DNA from: Nitrospira sp.
Lineage (GTDB): Bacteria; Nitrospirota; Nitrospiria; Nitrospirales; Nitrospiraceae
Direction of reading: 5' to 3'
DNA length: 64,000 bases
Assembly: GCA_022226955.1 (NCBI GenBank)
Contig: CP092079.1
Span: forward strand, 833,772 to 897,771
The translations under genes and the position numbers were made by a program. Positions 17,404 through 26,149 of the stretch are shown here, piece by piece. A model generated the notes under the pieces. That model made no database searches. It worked only from the letters and a program-made list of their open reading frames with translations, and had not been told where the DNA came from. The first letter of the stretch is position 1. Each line of letters begins with the position of its first letter.

Positions 17404-19785
17404 CTACCCTTTCATCTGAGACAGGATCTGCTCCGCTTCCTGCCGTCCTTGGAACGGTTCAGTGCTTTTCAATGCCTTGGCCAAATGGACTCGCGCTTCG
17501 GATGTTTTACCTGCTTGGAAGTAGGCCATCCCAAGGTGATAGTTCAGCATTGGAATCTCCGGAGCCTTAGCAACAGCATTCTTCATAATCCGCAGAGCCT
17601 CTTCCTGCTGCCCCATTTTGAAATGCACCCAACCGAGTGTGTCTAGAAAGAGCGGGTGCGGCGCATCCTTTTCAAAATCGCGGCTTAAGGCGAAGGCTTT
17701 CTGCAAACTCTGAGGGTCTCCTTTGGAATCGACGAGCATGACAGCCAGATTGTTTGCCGCCAGGACATTCCTTGGATTCAACCGTAGAGCGCCATCGTAG
17801 GCAGAAATGGCCGGATCGACCAGGCCTCCGGCGGTATGGGCCAAGGCCAGCAACATATATAATTCCTCGCTGTTCTGGTTGACCGTGAGACCGGCCTGAA
17901 TGACCTGCGCCGCCTGATCTGGCTGTTTCTGCGCGAGCCAGAGACTTCCCCAATCGAGCCAGGGGGTGATCCACTTGGGATTGATTCTGATCGCCTCTTT
18001 GAAGTGACTGTCGGCTTCTTTCAAGTGGCCAGTCATGGCCAGCACTTCGCCCAGCAGTCCATGGCCGAATAGATGATCCGGCTGACTGGCCACCAAGGCT
18101 TCAAGCCGGGTTTTCGTCCGGTCGGCATGGCCTTGCGCGATGTCCAATTTGATCAGCGATAAGAGCGGCTCCGGTTCGTTCGGTGCCAGCAGGGTTGCTC
18201 GCTGATAGGCGATGCTGGCCTGATCGAACTGTCTCTGTGCCTCACGCAGGCGGCCTTCCGCCATGGCCTCGACGACACTCTCTTTCGAGACGGACTTGAG
18301 CCGTTCGAGCGTACGTTCTGCCGCAGTCCAATTCTTTGTTGCAAGATCGAGGTTCATCAGCATGTCGAGCGCGGCCAGGTCGTCGGGGCGTTGCTTCAAC
18401 AGATCGTCCAGCCTGGCGCGAGCCTGCTGAGGTTTGCCGCTTTGGCTTTCGATCGCCGCCAGAGAGCGGCGGGCGTCTACTTGCCCTGGATAGAGGGCGA
18501 CGGCGCGCTCGAAACTTTCTTTTGCCAGGTTAATATCCCCGGTTACCTGATAGGACTGACCGAGCAAAAAGTGGACGGTCGCCAGCTCAGGTTGGTCGTG
18601 CAAGACCGTTCGGAAGGCTTGCACGGCATCTTTGCCGTTGCGTTTCGCCAGGGCCATGCGCCCAGAGAGCACTAGGGCCTCGGTCGATCGAGGATTGATC
18701 TTTAAGACGGCTTGAATCTGCCGGTCTGCGTCTGCAGGTTTTCCCGCATAGAGGTCGAGTTCTGCTAGCTTGATCGTGGCGTCCAGCCCAGCGGCTTTCT
18801 CTTTGTGCTCTTGGATCAGAACTTGATATTGCTCACGCGCCTGAGCCTCTTGTCCGTTTTTGCGGTAGAGCTCTGCCAGGCTGAAGCGGAGTTTAGTTGA
18901 ATGGGATAAGTGGTTTGTTGCGTCGAGAAGCACCTGCTCCGCAGCACGAGCATTCTTTCTGGTTTGAAAGAAATCGGCCAGTAGAATCAGGCGGTCCTCA
19001 CTCTGTGGATCAAGCGCGATGGCGTCGCGCAAAACGGTCTCTGCCTTCTCGTGGGCACCCTGTCCGTCGTAGAGCCGGGCCAGCCGTAATCGGTGATCGA
19101 GCACGGTCGGTTCCGCATCGATCATACGAAGCGCGACGGATTCTGAGCCGGGGAGATCCTTTGCCTCAAGCAGAATCGTATTCAAGTTATTGAGGAGATC
19201 CATGTCTTTGGGATGGGCCTCCAAGGCTAATCGAAGAACGGTCACGGCATCGGGGGTGCGTTGCTGCTGCTGATAGAGTGTGGCAAGCAGGATCGCGGCA
19301 TCCGGCTCCGTGGGAAATTCCTTGGCAAGGGCTTCCGCTTTTGACGTGGCCTCCAGCAGCGATCCCTCCAGTGCCAAGACCGCGATCTTTAGCGCGGCGG
19401 CCTGTGGATTCTTAGGATCAGTCGCGAGGACTTTATCGGCATTTGCCAGAACCTGGTCGCTCAGATGGGCTTCCAGATAATATTTAGCCAGGGTGATCAA
19501 CGCGGCATTATGAGTGGGAGCGAGTTGGACGACTTCCTGATAGAGTCCCACGGCGTTGCGCCAGTTTTTTTCCTTTTCTTCGACTTGCGCAAAGAGAAAA
19601 TAAGCATCGGCGTCCTTGGGATCGATTTTGAGTACATTGCGCAGCGCGACCCGCGCTTTCGGATAGTTGCCGGCGCTGAGGTAGTTCTGAGCCTTGGTTC
19701 GATACTTGGCTTTTCGCTCCTCTGGGCCGCCGCAGGCGACAAGGACGACCGCCATGGTCGCAATGATGAGATATCTGTAGTTCAT
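17404..19785 (-). CDS. TPR-repeat lipoprotein of the exosortase/EPS system (PrsT-like)
   Basis: 793 aa. The N terminus MNYRYLIIATMAVVLVAC is a lipoprotein signal with lipobox LVAC, then CGGPEERKAKY. The rest is about 20 tetratricopeptide repeats from residue 30 to the end, with the typical A.Y...G spacing. This matches the long TPR lipoprotein that is a constant member of PEP-CTERM/EPS loci. It probably scaffolds the export complex in the periplasm. The start at 19785 was chosen because it begins the lipoprotein signal; an in-frame ATG 21 codons upstream would bury it. Confidence 0.88.
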   Translation of the reverse strand: MNYRYLIIATMAVVLVACGGPEERKAKYRTKAQNYLSAGNYPKARVALRNVLKIDPKDADAYFLFAQVEEKEKNWRNAVGLYQEVVQLAPTHNAALITLAKYYLEAHLSDQVLANADKVLATDPKNPQAAALKIAVLALEGSLLEATSKAEALAKEFPTEPDAAILLATLYQQQQRTPDAVTVLRLALEAHPKDMDLLNNLNTILLEAKDLPGSESVALRMIDAEPTVLDHRLRLARLYDGQGAHEKAETVLRDAIALDPQSEDRLILLADFFQTRKNARAAEQVLLDATNHLSHSTKLRFSLAELYRKNGQEAQAREQYQVLIQEHKEKAAGLDATIKLAELDLYAGKPADADRQIQAVLKINPRSTEALVLSGRMALAKRNGKDAVQAFRTVLHDQPELATVHFLLGQSYQVTGDINLAKESFERAVALYPGQVDARRSLAAIESQSGKPQQARARLDDLLKQRPDDLAALDMLMNLDLATKNWTAAERTLERLKSVSKESVVEAMAEGRLREAQRQFDQASIAYQRATLLAPNEPEPLLSLIKLDIAQGHADRTKTRLEALVASQPDHLFGHGLLGEVLAMTGHLKEADSHFKEAIRINPKWITPWLDWGSLWLAQKQPDQAAQVIQAGLTVNQNSEELYMLLALAHTAGGLVDPAISAYDGALRLNPRNVLAANNLAVMLVDSKGDPQSLQKAFALSRDFEKDAPHPLFLDTLGWVHFKMGQQEEALRIMKNAVAKAPEIPMLNYHLGMAYFQAGKTSEARVHLAKALKSTEPFQGRQEAEQILSQMKG

Positions 19786-19838
19786 GGTAGTACCTGTGTG
19801 TTGCATCGTCTTGCGTACTTTCAAGGGGGCGCCCTTAC

Positions 19839-21473
19839 TCACAGCCACATCTTTATTCCCAAACCGAACAGAACCCAGAGGGAGATCAGCCCCAGTTGCT
19901 TCACTCGATCGGAAAAGGCATGGAGCAACAACTCGAACGAGAAAAACAGCACGATCAGCTTAGCCGAAAAAAGGCCGAGCGAGGACACATTTGTCTGCAT
20001 GTCTGGTAGAAACGGAACGATCACAGCCAGGCACACCATCAAGTAGTCCAATGGGGTCGTTTGAAACCGGCTGTGACTGTCGAAACGCATTGTCAGGAGA
20101 ACCATGATGGCCATGGCGCCGAATAGGAGATGATAGGTTGTGGGAATAGGAAACCCTGCCTTCAACCATGCGGCATCGCTGACATACAGCAGGCATGTGC
20201 TGCCGAGGTAGAGCCCTCCGCGCACAAAATACGGAGCTAGCCGAGGAATAAATGCGAGCCCAAGCAGGACCACGATGAAGAGACCAGTCGCGAGATAGCC
20301 GATATCATGAGGAACTTCGGAGGGAAGAAACACCGTGGTGACGAGAAAGAGAGGGACGACCACGGCCAGAAATCGAATAGGTAAATCGTGGAACCAGTGC
20401 CGAGTGAGCACCTCTTCGAGCCATTGCTCTGAGCGGACGAGAGCGCTTTTAGGAGATTGTTTGGCAAAGACTCCCCGGCCTGCGGCAATAAACAAGGCCA
20501 GAACGATGCCGGCCAGGCCGAGGTAGAGGGGGATGATGAGGATATCCGATTGCCAGCGCAGGAAGTAGGCCGATGCCACCATGAGACCTTGAATACCATA
20601 AATAGCCGTGACGGCTTCGTAATGATGCAGGCCTAGCGCCATAAGCTTGTGATGAATGTGGGTACGGTCTCCGACAAACGGCGATCGTCCCTCGGCCAGG
20701 CGCTGAGCGGAGACGCCGAGCGTGTCTAGAAACGGCAGGCCCAGCAGAAAGAGCGAGAGAGACGAACTGAAGGGACCTCTCGCCGAATCGGTCAGCAGAA
20801 TCGCCAAGACTCCCATCATGAATCCGAGCAACTGGCTGCCGCCGTCCCCCATGAAAATTCTGGCTGGGTACGTATTGTAGCGCAGGAAACCCAGGAGCCC
20901 ACCCATAAAGGGAATAGCCAGCATCATGACCAGCGCGTCGTTCGAGAGATGTGCGAGATACGCGATGGCGCAGAGTGTGAGAAAGGAGAGGCCTCCGGCC
21001 AGTCCATCGAGGCCATCCGTGAGATTCACCGCATTCGAGACGGCGACAAGGAAGAGCACGGTGACAGGGATGCTCACCCACAACGGTAGCTCGGCGTCGA
21101 GCAGGAAGGGGGTGCTTTCGAATCGGACGCTGCCGATCAAGACGACTACAAGGGAGGCAAGGATTTGTCCGAGCAGCTTTGAGCGATAGCCAAGATCCAC
21201 CCGGTCGTCCCAGATGCCGAACCCGAGGATAATCGATCCGCCCAGGAGAACGGACAGTGTGACGATATCTTTCGGCGCCCACCAGATAATGCTGGCGCAG
21301 GCTCCTATTGCGAAGGCAATGCCTCCCACTCTGGGAATTGGATGTTGATGCACCTTGCGTTCACCCGGCTGATCCATGAAATGGAGCCGGCCAGCCAGCA
21401 TCCGCAACGGTGGAATCAGCGCCATGCAGATGAGCAGCGAGGTCATAAAGCTGAAAAATAGTTCGCTAGTCAT
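19839..21473 (-). CDS. WecA/MraY-family sugar-phosphate transferase with long membrane extension
   Basis: 544 aa polytopic membrane protein. The first 330 residues are the GT4-type transferase: GIWDDR, NLTDGLDGLAGG, FMGDGGS and HIHH motifs supply the Mg-binding and catalytic residues. It transfers a HexNAc- or hexose-1-phosphate onto undecaprenyl phosphate to start EPS repeat synthesis. WecA proteins are about 350 aa; here about 200 extra residues with several additional membrane segments follow (from about 370), of unknown role. It lies between the exosortase and TPR lipoprotein genes. The sugar used is not deducible. Confidence 0.88.
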   Translation of the reverse strand: MTSELFFSFMTSLLICMALIPPLRMLAGRLHFMDQPGERKVHQHPIPRVGGIAFAIGACASIIWWAPKDIVTLSVLLGGSIILGFGIWDDRVDLGYRSKLLGQILASLVVVLIGSVRFESTPFLLDAELPLWVSIPVTVLFLVAVSNAVNLTDGLDGLAGGLSFLTLCAIAYLAHLSNDALVMMLAIPFMGGLLGFLRYNTYPARIFMGDGGSQLLGFMMGVLAILLTDSARGPFSSSLSLFLLGLPFLDTLGVSAQRLAEGRSPFVGDRTHIHHKLMALGLHHYEAVTAIYGIQGLMVASAYFLRWQSDILIIPLYLGLAGIVLALFIAAGRGVFAKQSPKSALVRSEQWLEEVLTRHWFHDLPIRFLAVVVPLFLVTTVFLPSEVPHDIGYLATGLFIVVLLGLAFIPRLAPYFVRGGLYLGSTCLLYVSDAAWLKAGFPIPTTYHLLFGAMAIMVLLTMRFDSHSRFQTTPLDYLMVCLAVIVPFLPDMQTNVSSLGLFSAKLIVLFFSFELLLHAFSDRVKQLGLISLWVLFGLGIKMWL

Positions 21474-21494
21474 GGCTTCCTGTTCAGCATCACA

Positions 21495-23072
21495 TCAATC
21501 CGGCACATACCGGGTCAGCTCGGGTTGCATGGCGGATACAAACTGCCGCATCCGTCGATCAACCGTTTCTTCGGTTTCGCCCGGCCCAATAAGAGAGGAG
21601 ATGCGCACCAGCGCTCCGTCGGTGCGCGCGCGCAGCAGGGCATCCCAAAATAAATAGAATTTCACCAAATACTCGCTGGTGAGAATGCGATCCCGCTGCT
21701 TAAACCAGTACAGGACGATTTGTTTTTGATGGCCTTTCTCGATGACGGCGCGATTGGCGTGGAGCTGCTGTGTCATGCCGGACGCCGAGGGGAAATCAAA
21801 TTTCTTTAGGGAGGAGATTTCCCATCCGTCGCCGGGGAGACAGCTTTGCGGAGAATGTGCCGACTGCCCTTTTTTCTGCGAGCGGTAATAGGCTGAATAA
21901 AATGTGACCGGCTGGCTGTCGTCCTGGCGGTATTCCACTAATGCATAGTCGTCGAACCGAAGCGCGTCGATATACTGCTGCTCCAACGATAAAGATGTAC
22001 CTGTCCACCCTTCGAGGTGCATGGGGAAATCGACGAACAACGCTCGGTTAGGCGGAATCTCTATTCTTTGCCCCAGAAAGGAAGAGGCCACTGCCACAGG
22101 AATTAGCAAGGCGACGCTGAAGAGATAGGCTGGGGATGAAGATGATGGCCGATGGCCGATGGTTGATGATAGCGGAGTAAAAGAAGTTGGAGTGTTGTCT
22201 TGCCAGGTGAATCGAGCACGAAGAGATGCGACGTGACCCTGGGATCCGATTCTGGCCAGGACCCACATTTCGAGAATTAGCAGGCCAAGGCTGGCCATGA
22301 ACAGCACCCAGCCTTCGAAGAGATGGGCAAAGCCTTCGGATGCCCCCTGCCCGTACCATTCGACAAGAATGCCGATCATGCCGATGCGAAACCCGTTGAC
22401 AAGGATCGAGATCGGGATTGATGAGAGGACCAGGATGACGCGTTTCCACATCCGGTCTTTGAACAGATAGGCACAGAGCAACGCCAGCGAAGTCAGAGGA
22501 AGCAGGTAGCGGATTCCGCTGCAGGCTTCCACGACTTGCAGTTGCACCGGGCCCAGGTCGATCACATTGCCTTCCCGGAAGGCGGTGACGCCGACGAGTT
22601 GCAGACATCCAACGCCAAGCGCCGATGACCACAATTGTAGTTGGCTCGACAGGCCGGCGTATAAGAATGTGGGGAGTGGAATGCTGGTCAGTAAATATCC
22701 AAGAGGGAAGACAATCGTACGGCTGGCTTTGATGCCAATTGCACCAATGGTTAGGCCGACGAGAACAATCCAGAGCGAGAGGTGCTGGAGCACATATAGG
22801 GTTGCGAGCTCTCCGATCAGATAGAGAAATAGACCTGCGACAACGATAGCCAGGCCCCACCAGGAGCCGGTCATTCCCGCGGCAGCGATGCGATGGCGCG
22901 CTTGCCAGATGAGAAAGAGGCTGATGAAAGGGACGAACATGCCGTGGCTGTAGTCGTCGCTGCCAATCCACTGGTTCAACAAAAACCGCAGGCTGTCGGC
23001 GTAGAGATAGCCCAGTGAGACTGTGGCGAGAATTGCGCTGAAGCTTAGTGCAAGCTTGCTGTTCATAATCAT
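21495..23072 (-). CDS. xrtD: Exosortase XrtD-type with fused EpsI domain
   Basis: 525 aa. About 270 N-terminal residues form the exosortase: eight or so membrane helices with the catalytic Cys184 in EACSGIR, R229 in NGFR and H250 in FAHLFEGW. A Ser/Pro-rich linker follows, then one TM (about 312-330) and a periplasmic EpsI/DUF3485 domain (about 335-525). It should cut VPLPA-CTERM proteins near the sorting motif and pass them to a surface acceptor. The fused EpsI domain and the three adjacent VPLPA-CTERM genes fit the XrtD subclass rather than XrtA. It appears to head the minus-strand EPS operon. No strong ribosome site precedes the first ATG; a second ATG is two codons in. Confidence 0.9.
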   Translation of the reverse strand: MIMNSKLALSFSAILATVSLGYLYADSLRFLLNQWIGSDDYSHGMFVPFISLFLIWQARHRIAAAGMTGSWWGLAIVVAGLFLYLIGELATLYVLQHLSLWIVLVGLTIGAIGIKASRTIVFPLGYLLTSIPLPTFLYAGLSSQLQLWSSALGVGCLQLVGVTAFREGNVIDLGPVQLQVVEACSGIRYLLPLTSLALLCAYLFKDRMWKRVILVLSSIPISILVNGFRIGMIGILVEWYGQGASEGFAHLFEGWVLFMASLGLLILEMWVLARIGSQGHVASLRARFTWQDNTPTSFTPLSSTIGHRPSSSSPAYLFSVALLIPVAVASSFLGQRIEIPPNRALFVDFPMHLEGWTGTSLSLEQQYIDALRFDDYALVEYRQDDSQPVTFYSAYYRSQKKGQSAHSPQSCLPGDGWEISSLKKFDFPSASGMTQQLHANRAVIEKGHQKQIVLYWFKQRDRILTSEYLVKFYLFWDALLRARTDGALVRISSLIGPGETEETVDRRMRQFVSAMQPELTRYVPD

Positions 23073-23400
23073 GCGCCCGATGTAATGGATCTACAGCAGA
23101 ATGACCGCGTAGAGAATCTGTAATTGGATACCAGATTGACCGTAGTAAGGCAACCTTCTTACTAGAATTTTCAACGGGCAGCTACGTATATTTTTGCCAA
23201 CGGTTGACTCTATCAGCCCGCAGTGCTCTCAAGAACATGACTTTGTAGTAAGAGTCAGCATCGCTTGAATGCAACCATTGATTTTTTGCACTCTCACGTA
23301 TCCGTTGGTTTCCTACAGGGACCACTTCTGGATAGACAAAGGGCTTGGCGTATCCCTGTGACGGGAGGCCAAGCCCATGTCTTGCGCATGCTGTGCTTGG
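23073..23400. other. 328-bp intergenic region upstream of xrtD
   Basis: No open frame worth calling. It holds the presumed promoter of the xrtD/EPS operon (minus strand) and, near its right end, the terminator of the first VPLPA-CTERM gene. The left two thirds are AT-richer than the flanks. I found no convincing -35/-10 pair or sigma-54 site by eye. Confidence 0.5.
23335..23376 (-). terminator. Terminator of first VPLPA-CTERM gene
   Basis: Inverted repeat GGGCTTGGC (23341-23349) / GCCAAGCCC (23368-23376), nine perfect pairs around an 18-nt loop. On the minus strand it is followed by TTTGTC. It lies 25 bp after the stop codon. Confidence 0.65.
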
Positions 23401-24081
23401 TTAAACCGGCTCAGTGCGACGGAGGTTTCTCACGCCTCCTGCACCGAGACCGACCAGTGAGACAAGCCCCGCTCCAAAGAGAAGCATCGCGGCCGGCAAC
23501 GGCACTGCAGTTAGGCTGTGGATCGAGCCGATTACCGTCATTGTTTTGCCCTCGGCGTTCTCAAAGATAAGGCGCCATCTGGTTGCCGTGAGAGTGTTCA
23601 GACTCGGAGGACTTTGCAGATTCGTATTGCTGAAGAGCCCACCGCCTGCTCGATCCAACTGCAGGTCAAAACCAAGTGGCGTGTAGCCGTTGACCTGGTT
23701 GCCTGTGGCTGCCGTCACCAGCTTCCAACGATCCCCGAACAACCCACTTCCCAGACTGCTGTTTTGAGAAATGGTAACAGCATTTGCTCCAGGCGCGAAC
23801 GACGAGTTATAGCCGCCAATAGTGATCGACATGGCTTTTACTGCGCCGGGATAATTGCCGCCTATTCCGCTTGTGCCATTGTCGAATTGGAAGGAACCGG
23901 TCAAGGGTGAGGTCACGTTCATTGCGGATGAGAGCAACGGATTGTCTACGCTGCTGACTCCTCCTGTGAATGAATAGCTCACCAGGGCCGCTTGGGCTAC
24001 GTTCCCTGTCACGAATAGGGAGCACAGCGCGATCGCCGGTAGAAAAAACCCTTTGATCGACGACTGTTTGTTCTTCTGCAT
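23401..24081 (-). CDS. VPLPA-CTERM secreted protein, copy 1
   Basis: 226 aa. Signal peptide of 31 residues ending QAA or AQA-A. The mature domain is Ser/Gly/Thr-rich beta-type and contains RWRLIFENAEGK near its end. The C terminus is a sorting signal: LTAVPLPAAMLLFGAGL, a membrane helix, then a basic tail (RNLRR). Such proteins are substrates of XrtD, whose gene is immediately downstream. Start chosen by AAGGAG 9 nt upstream; an in-frame ATG ten codons earlier lacks this. It shares its overall plan and the WR(L/M) segment with the two following genes, so all three are paralogues. Function of the mature domain is unknown. Confidence 0.85.
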   Translation of the reverse strand: MQKNKQSSIKGFFLPAIALCSLFVTGNVAQAALVSYSFTGGVSSVDNPLLSSAMNVTSPLTGSFQFDNGTSGIGGNYPGAVKAMSITIGGYNSSFAPGANAVTISQNSSLGSGLFGDRWKLVTAATGNQVNGYTPLGFDLQLDRAGGGLFSNTNLQSPPSLNTLTATRWRLIFENAEGKTMTVIGSIHSLTAVPLPAAMLLFGAGLVSLVGLGAGGVRNLRRTEPV

Positions 24082-24132
24082 AATCTCAGACTCCTTGTAG
24101 AGGTGGTACATGCTGCACAGCAGGTGGGCTAA

Positions 24133-24147
24133 GCAAGAGCTAGACCA
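24133..24147 (-). promoter_or_regulatory. Possible sigma-54 (-24/-12) promoter for VPLPA-CTERM copy 1
   Basis: On the minus strand TGGTCTAGCTCTTGC has GG and GC separated by exactly 10 nt, as in the sigma-54 consensus TGGCAC-N5-TTGC, and lies 52 bp before the start codon. PEP-CTERM genes elsewhere are often under a sigma-54 regulator (PrsR). Only the GG and TTGC cores match and neither of the other two copies shows it, so this is a weak call. Confidence 0.3.
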
Positions 24148-24361
24148 CCGCTGGCCGGAGCTAACATGTTGGAAATGCAGAGGGTGAAAATGGGCCGATT
24201 AGAACTGTTGTGTGCAGGCGCCTACGACCGTGGTTCACGAATGGATGAGCCTGAAAATGGCACAATTTATGGTTGAATCGTGCCTATGCGAAGCTGGGCG
24301 TATGTAGCTGTGCGCCTACTAGGAAGTTGTTCTGCGCGGGTAACGGCTAAGAGATCGAGGA

Positions 24362-24396
24362 GAAACAAAACAGCCAGCGCCGCAGCGCTGGCTGTT
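24362..24396 (-). terminator. Terminator of second VPLPA-CTERM gene
   Basis: Perfect 12-bp inverted repeat AACAGCCAGCGC (24369-24380) / GCGCTGGCTGTT (24385-24396) with a 4-nt loop; on the minus strand followed by TTGTTTCT. It lies 25 bp beyond the stop codon of copy 2. Confidence 0.85.
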
Positions 24397-24421
24397 GAGA
24401 TGAGAATCGTGAAGGATTTTG

Positions 24422-25099
24422 CTAAGCAAAACCGTTCTTACGCTGCTTCCAACTGCCGGCTCCGAGCCCGGCCAAGGCCACCAGGCCTGCGCCGAAGAGA
24501 ACGACTGCTGTCGGCAAGGGAACAGCGGTCAAGGAGGTTACAAGTCCACTCACGGCTTTTCCCGCGCCATTTCCAAAGACTAATCGCCAGCTTTGTAAGT
24601 TGGTGAATGATGAGATGCTGGGAGAGGTCGTGGGTAAGGCAGTGCTTGTAAACGTATCGTGAGGACCCTTCAGGTCAATTTCGAAGAAGTTTGGGGCAAG
24701 AACATGTGGGAAACCGACTGAACTACTACCAGTTGGATTATTAACATTGATAAGGAATCGATCCTTCCCACTTGTGACATCCGTGATGGTTACAGTTCCG
24801 GAAGAAGAAGGCCCCATCGTAGCGGTGTAACTACCAATGTAGGGGGAGGTACCAATTTTTACGGTAAAGCTTTCAATCGAATAGGCACCGTTTGTTCCGG
24901 TCTGGTTCACGGTCATCTGACCAGACATTGTCTGTGTCGGCGTGAAGTTAGAGTTCAATTGAGTATGAACATCTTCCACGTTTCCCGTGAATGTAAATGT
25001 GATCGTCGCTGCCATGGTTGGCACCGCAGCGATGCTGAGGCACAAAGCCAAGCCTGAAGCCAGTCCGAGATGTCGTGAGAAATGCGCGAATATTTTCAT
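24422..25099 (-). CDS. VPLPT-CTERM secreted protein, copy 2
   Basis: 225 aa. Signal peptide of about 31 residues (cleavage near TMA-A). The mature region is Ser/Thr-rich and starts TITFTFTGNVED, parallel to the FTG near the start of the other copies; LQSWRLVFGNGAGK precedes the tail. The sorting signal is VPLPT instead of VPLPA, then a helix and a WKQRK basic end. Start chosen by GGAGG 7 nt before the ATG. It lies 66 bp after copy 3 on the same strand with no terminator between, so the two are probably co-transcribed. Confidence 0.83.
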   Translation of the reverse strand: MKIFAHFSRHLGLASGLALCLSIAAVPTMAATITFTFTGNVEDVHTQLNSNFTPTQTMSGQMTVNQTGTNGAYSIESFTVKIGTSPYIGSYTATMGPSSSGTVTITDVTSGKDRFLINVNNPTGSSSVGFPHVLAPNFFEIDLKGPHDTFTSTALPTTSPSISSFTNLQSWRLVFGNGAGKAVSGLVTSLTAVPLPTAVVLFGAGLVALAGLGAGSWKQRKNGFA

Positions 25100-25165
25100 A
25101 CACTGCCCTCCATTTATAACGTAAAGATTTTTGGTCTGTTGCTCATACACACGAGATAGCACTCT

Positions 25166-25834
25166 TTAGGCGACACGAGTGGTTTGTTTCCATCTCCCCG
25201 CTCCAAGGCCGGCCAAGGCCACCAGGCCCGCGCCGAACAGAACGACTGCTGCAGGCAAGGGCACCGCGGTTAAAGAGGTAAGTGAGCCTTTAACCGTGAC
25301 GATACTTCCGCCTGGACCACCGAAAAGCATGCGCCACTCATTGGATGAGAAGGATGACAAACTTGGAGGAAAGATTGAATTCGACGCATTGCCATCGAAC
25401 TCAAACTTTACCGGGGCGAAGTTGGGAATTGAGGAACCGGGTCCATTGAAGGCAGGACCAGTTAATGGGCCTGATAAAGCGTACTGATTATATGAGGTGA
25501 AGTGGTGAATATCAATCGTATTGTCTGTGGTTCCCAGAGTTGCCGTGCTTGGCCCGAGTGAGAGGGTCAGGCTCTGGATGCCGTTGGTATACGAACTGAT
25601 GGGTGCTGACGGATTCGAGTCGGCAGTGCTTGTGTTGATGGTCATGAGGCCGGAAAGCTTGGTGTCATTGTTAATTGTGGGGAAGAGACTGAAGCCGACA
25701 CTGTTCACTGCGCCGGTGAACGAGAACTGCATGAGCGCAGCTGGTGCTGGCGATGTGGTCAGTACAGCGGAAAGCATGATCGCTACTGCACATGCAACTT
25801 TTGAAAGTGTCTTAGATGGTGCCTGGTGTTTCAT
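25166..25834 (-). CDS. VPLPA-CTERM secreted protein, copy 3
   Basis: 222 aa. Signal peptide of about 32 residues (cleavage near APA-A). The mature part opens LMQFSFTGAVNSV and ends with EWRMLFGGPGG, then LTAVPLPAAVVLFGAGL and a basic tail. It is the likely first gene of a pair with copy 2, whose helix and tail are almost identical. Start set by GGAGG 8 nt before the ATG. Expected to be exported by Sec, processed by XrtD and held at the cell surface. The domain is not one I recognise. Confidence 0.83.
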   Translation of the reverse strand: MKHQAPSKTLSKVACAVAIMLSAVLTTSPAPAALMQFSFTGAVNSVGFSLFPTINNDTKLSGLMTINTSTADSNPSAPISSYTNGIQSLTLSLGPSTATLGTTDNTIDIHHFTSYNQYALSGPLTGPAFNGPGSSIPNFAPVKFEFDGNASNSIFPPSLSSFSSNEWRMLFGGPGGSIVTVKGSLTSLTAVPLPAAVVLFGAGLVALAGLGAGRWKQTTRVA

Positions 25835-26149
25835 CTGTAAAACCTCCAAAGTGAAAGGCTGGCCGGCCATAAATTCTAGCCCATAATCTCGCGGTGTCTT
25901 TACTAGCTATGTGAGAATTTGTACTGCCGAAAGAAGCAGAGGATATTCCTGCGAGAGGAAACCAACAGACTTCATTTCAACTGTTTTGCACCCTAACGTA
26001 TTTAGAAATACACAGCAAGAAAAAACTTTATTCGCATTCAAGATGTTCTAATGATGAGGCGTATGGTTTAGTGAACATGCATGGCGAGCCGATTGCTCGG
26101 CAAGATATTCAGTGTAAAATATTTCTAGTACAGTGAGAATGTGGGGTAG
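25835..26149. other. 315-bp intergenic region
   Basis: AT-rich stretch between VPLPA-CTERM copy 3 and the glycosyltransferase gene upstream on the same strand. It must carry the promoter for copies 3 and 2. I see no gene and no clear promoter elements; a small GCCGA/TCGGC hairpin near 26090 has no T tail. Confidence 0.45.

Larger units (their letters stand above)
24082..24421. other. 340-bp intergenic region between VPLPA-CTERM genes 1 and 2
   Basis: No gene seen. On the minus strand it contains the terminator of copy 2 (24362-24396) and then the promoter region of copy 1, including a sequence resembling a sigma-54 site at 24133-24147. Confidence 0.5.

Noticed and set aside
22140-22175. Short GATGGCC tandem repeat
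   Set aside because: It lies inside the linker between the exosortase and EpsI domains and encodes a simple linker; too short to call a repeat feature.
22048-22971. 307-codon minus-strand frame
   Set aside because: Another frame of the exosortase gene; Arg/Pro/His-rich and without membrane segments.
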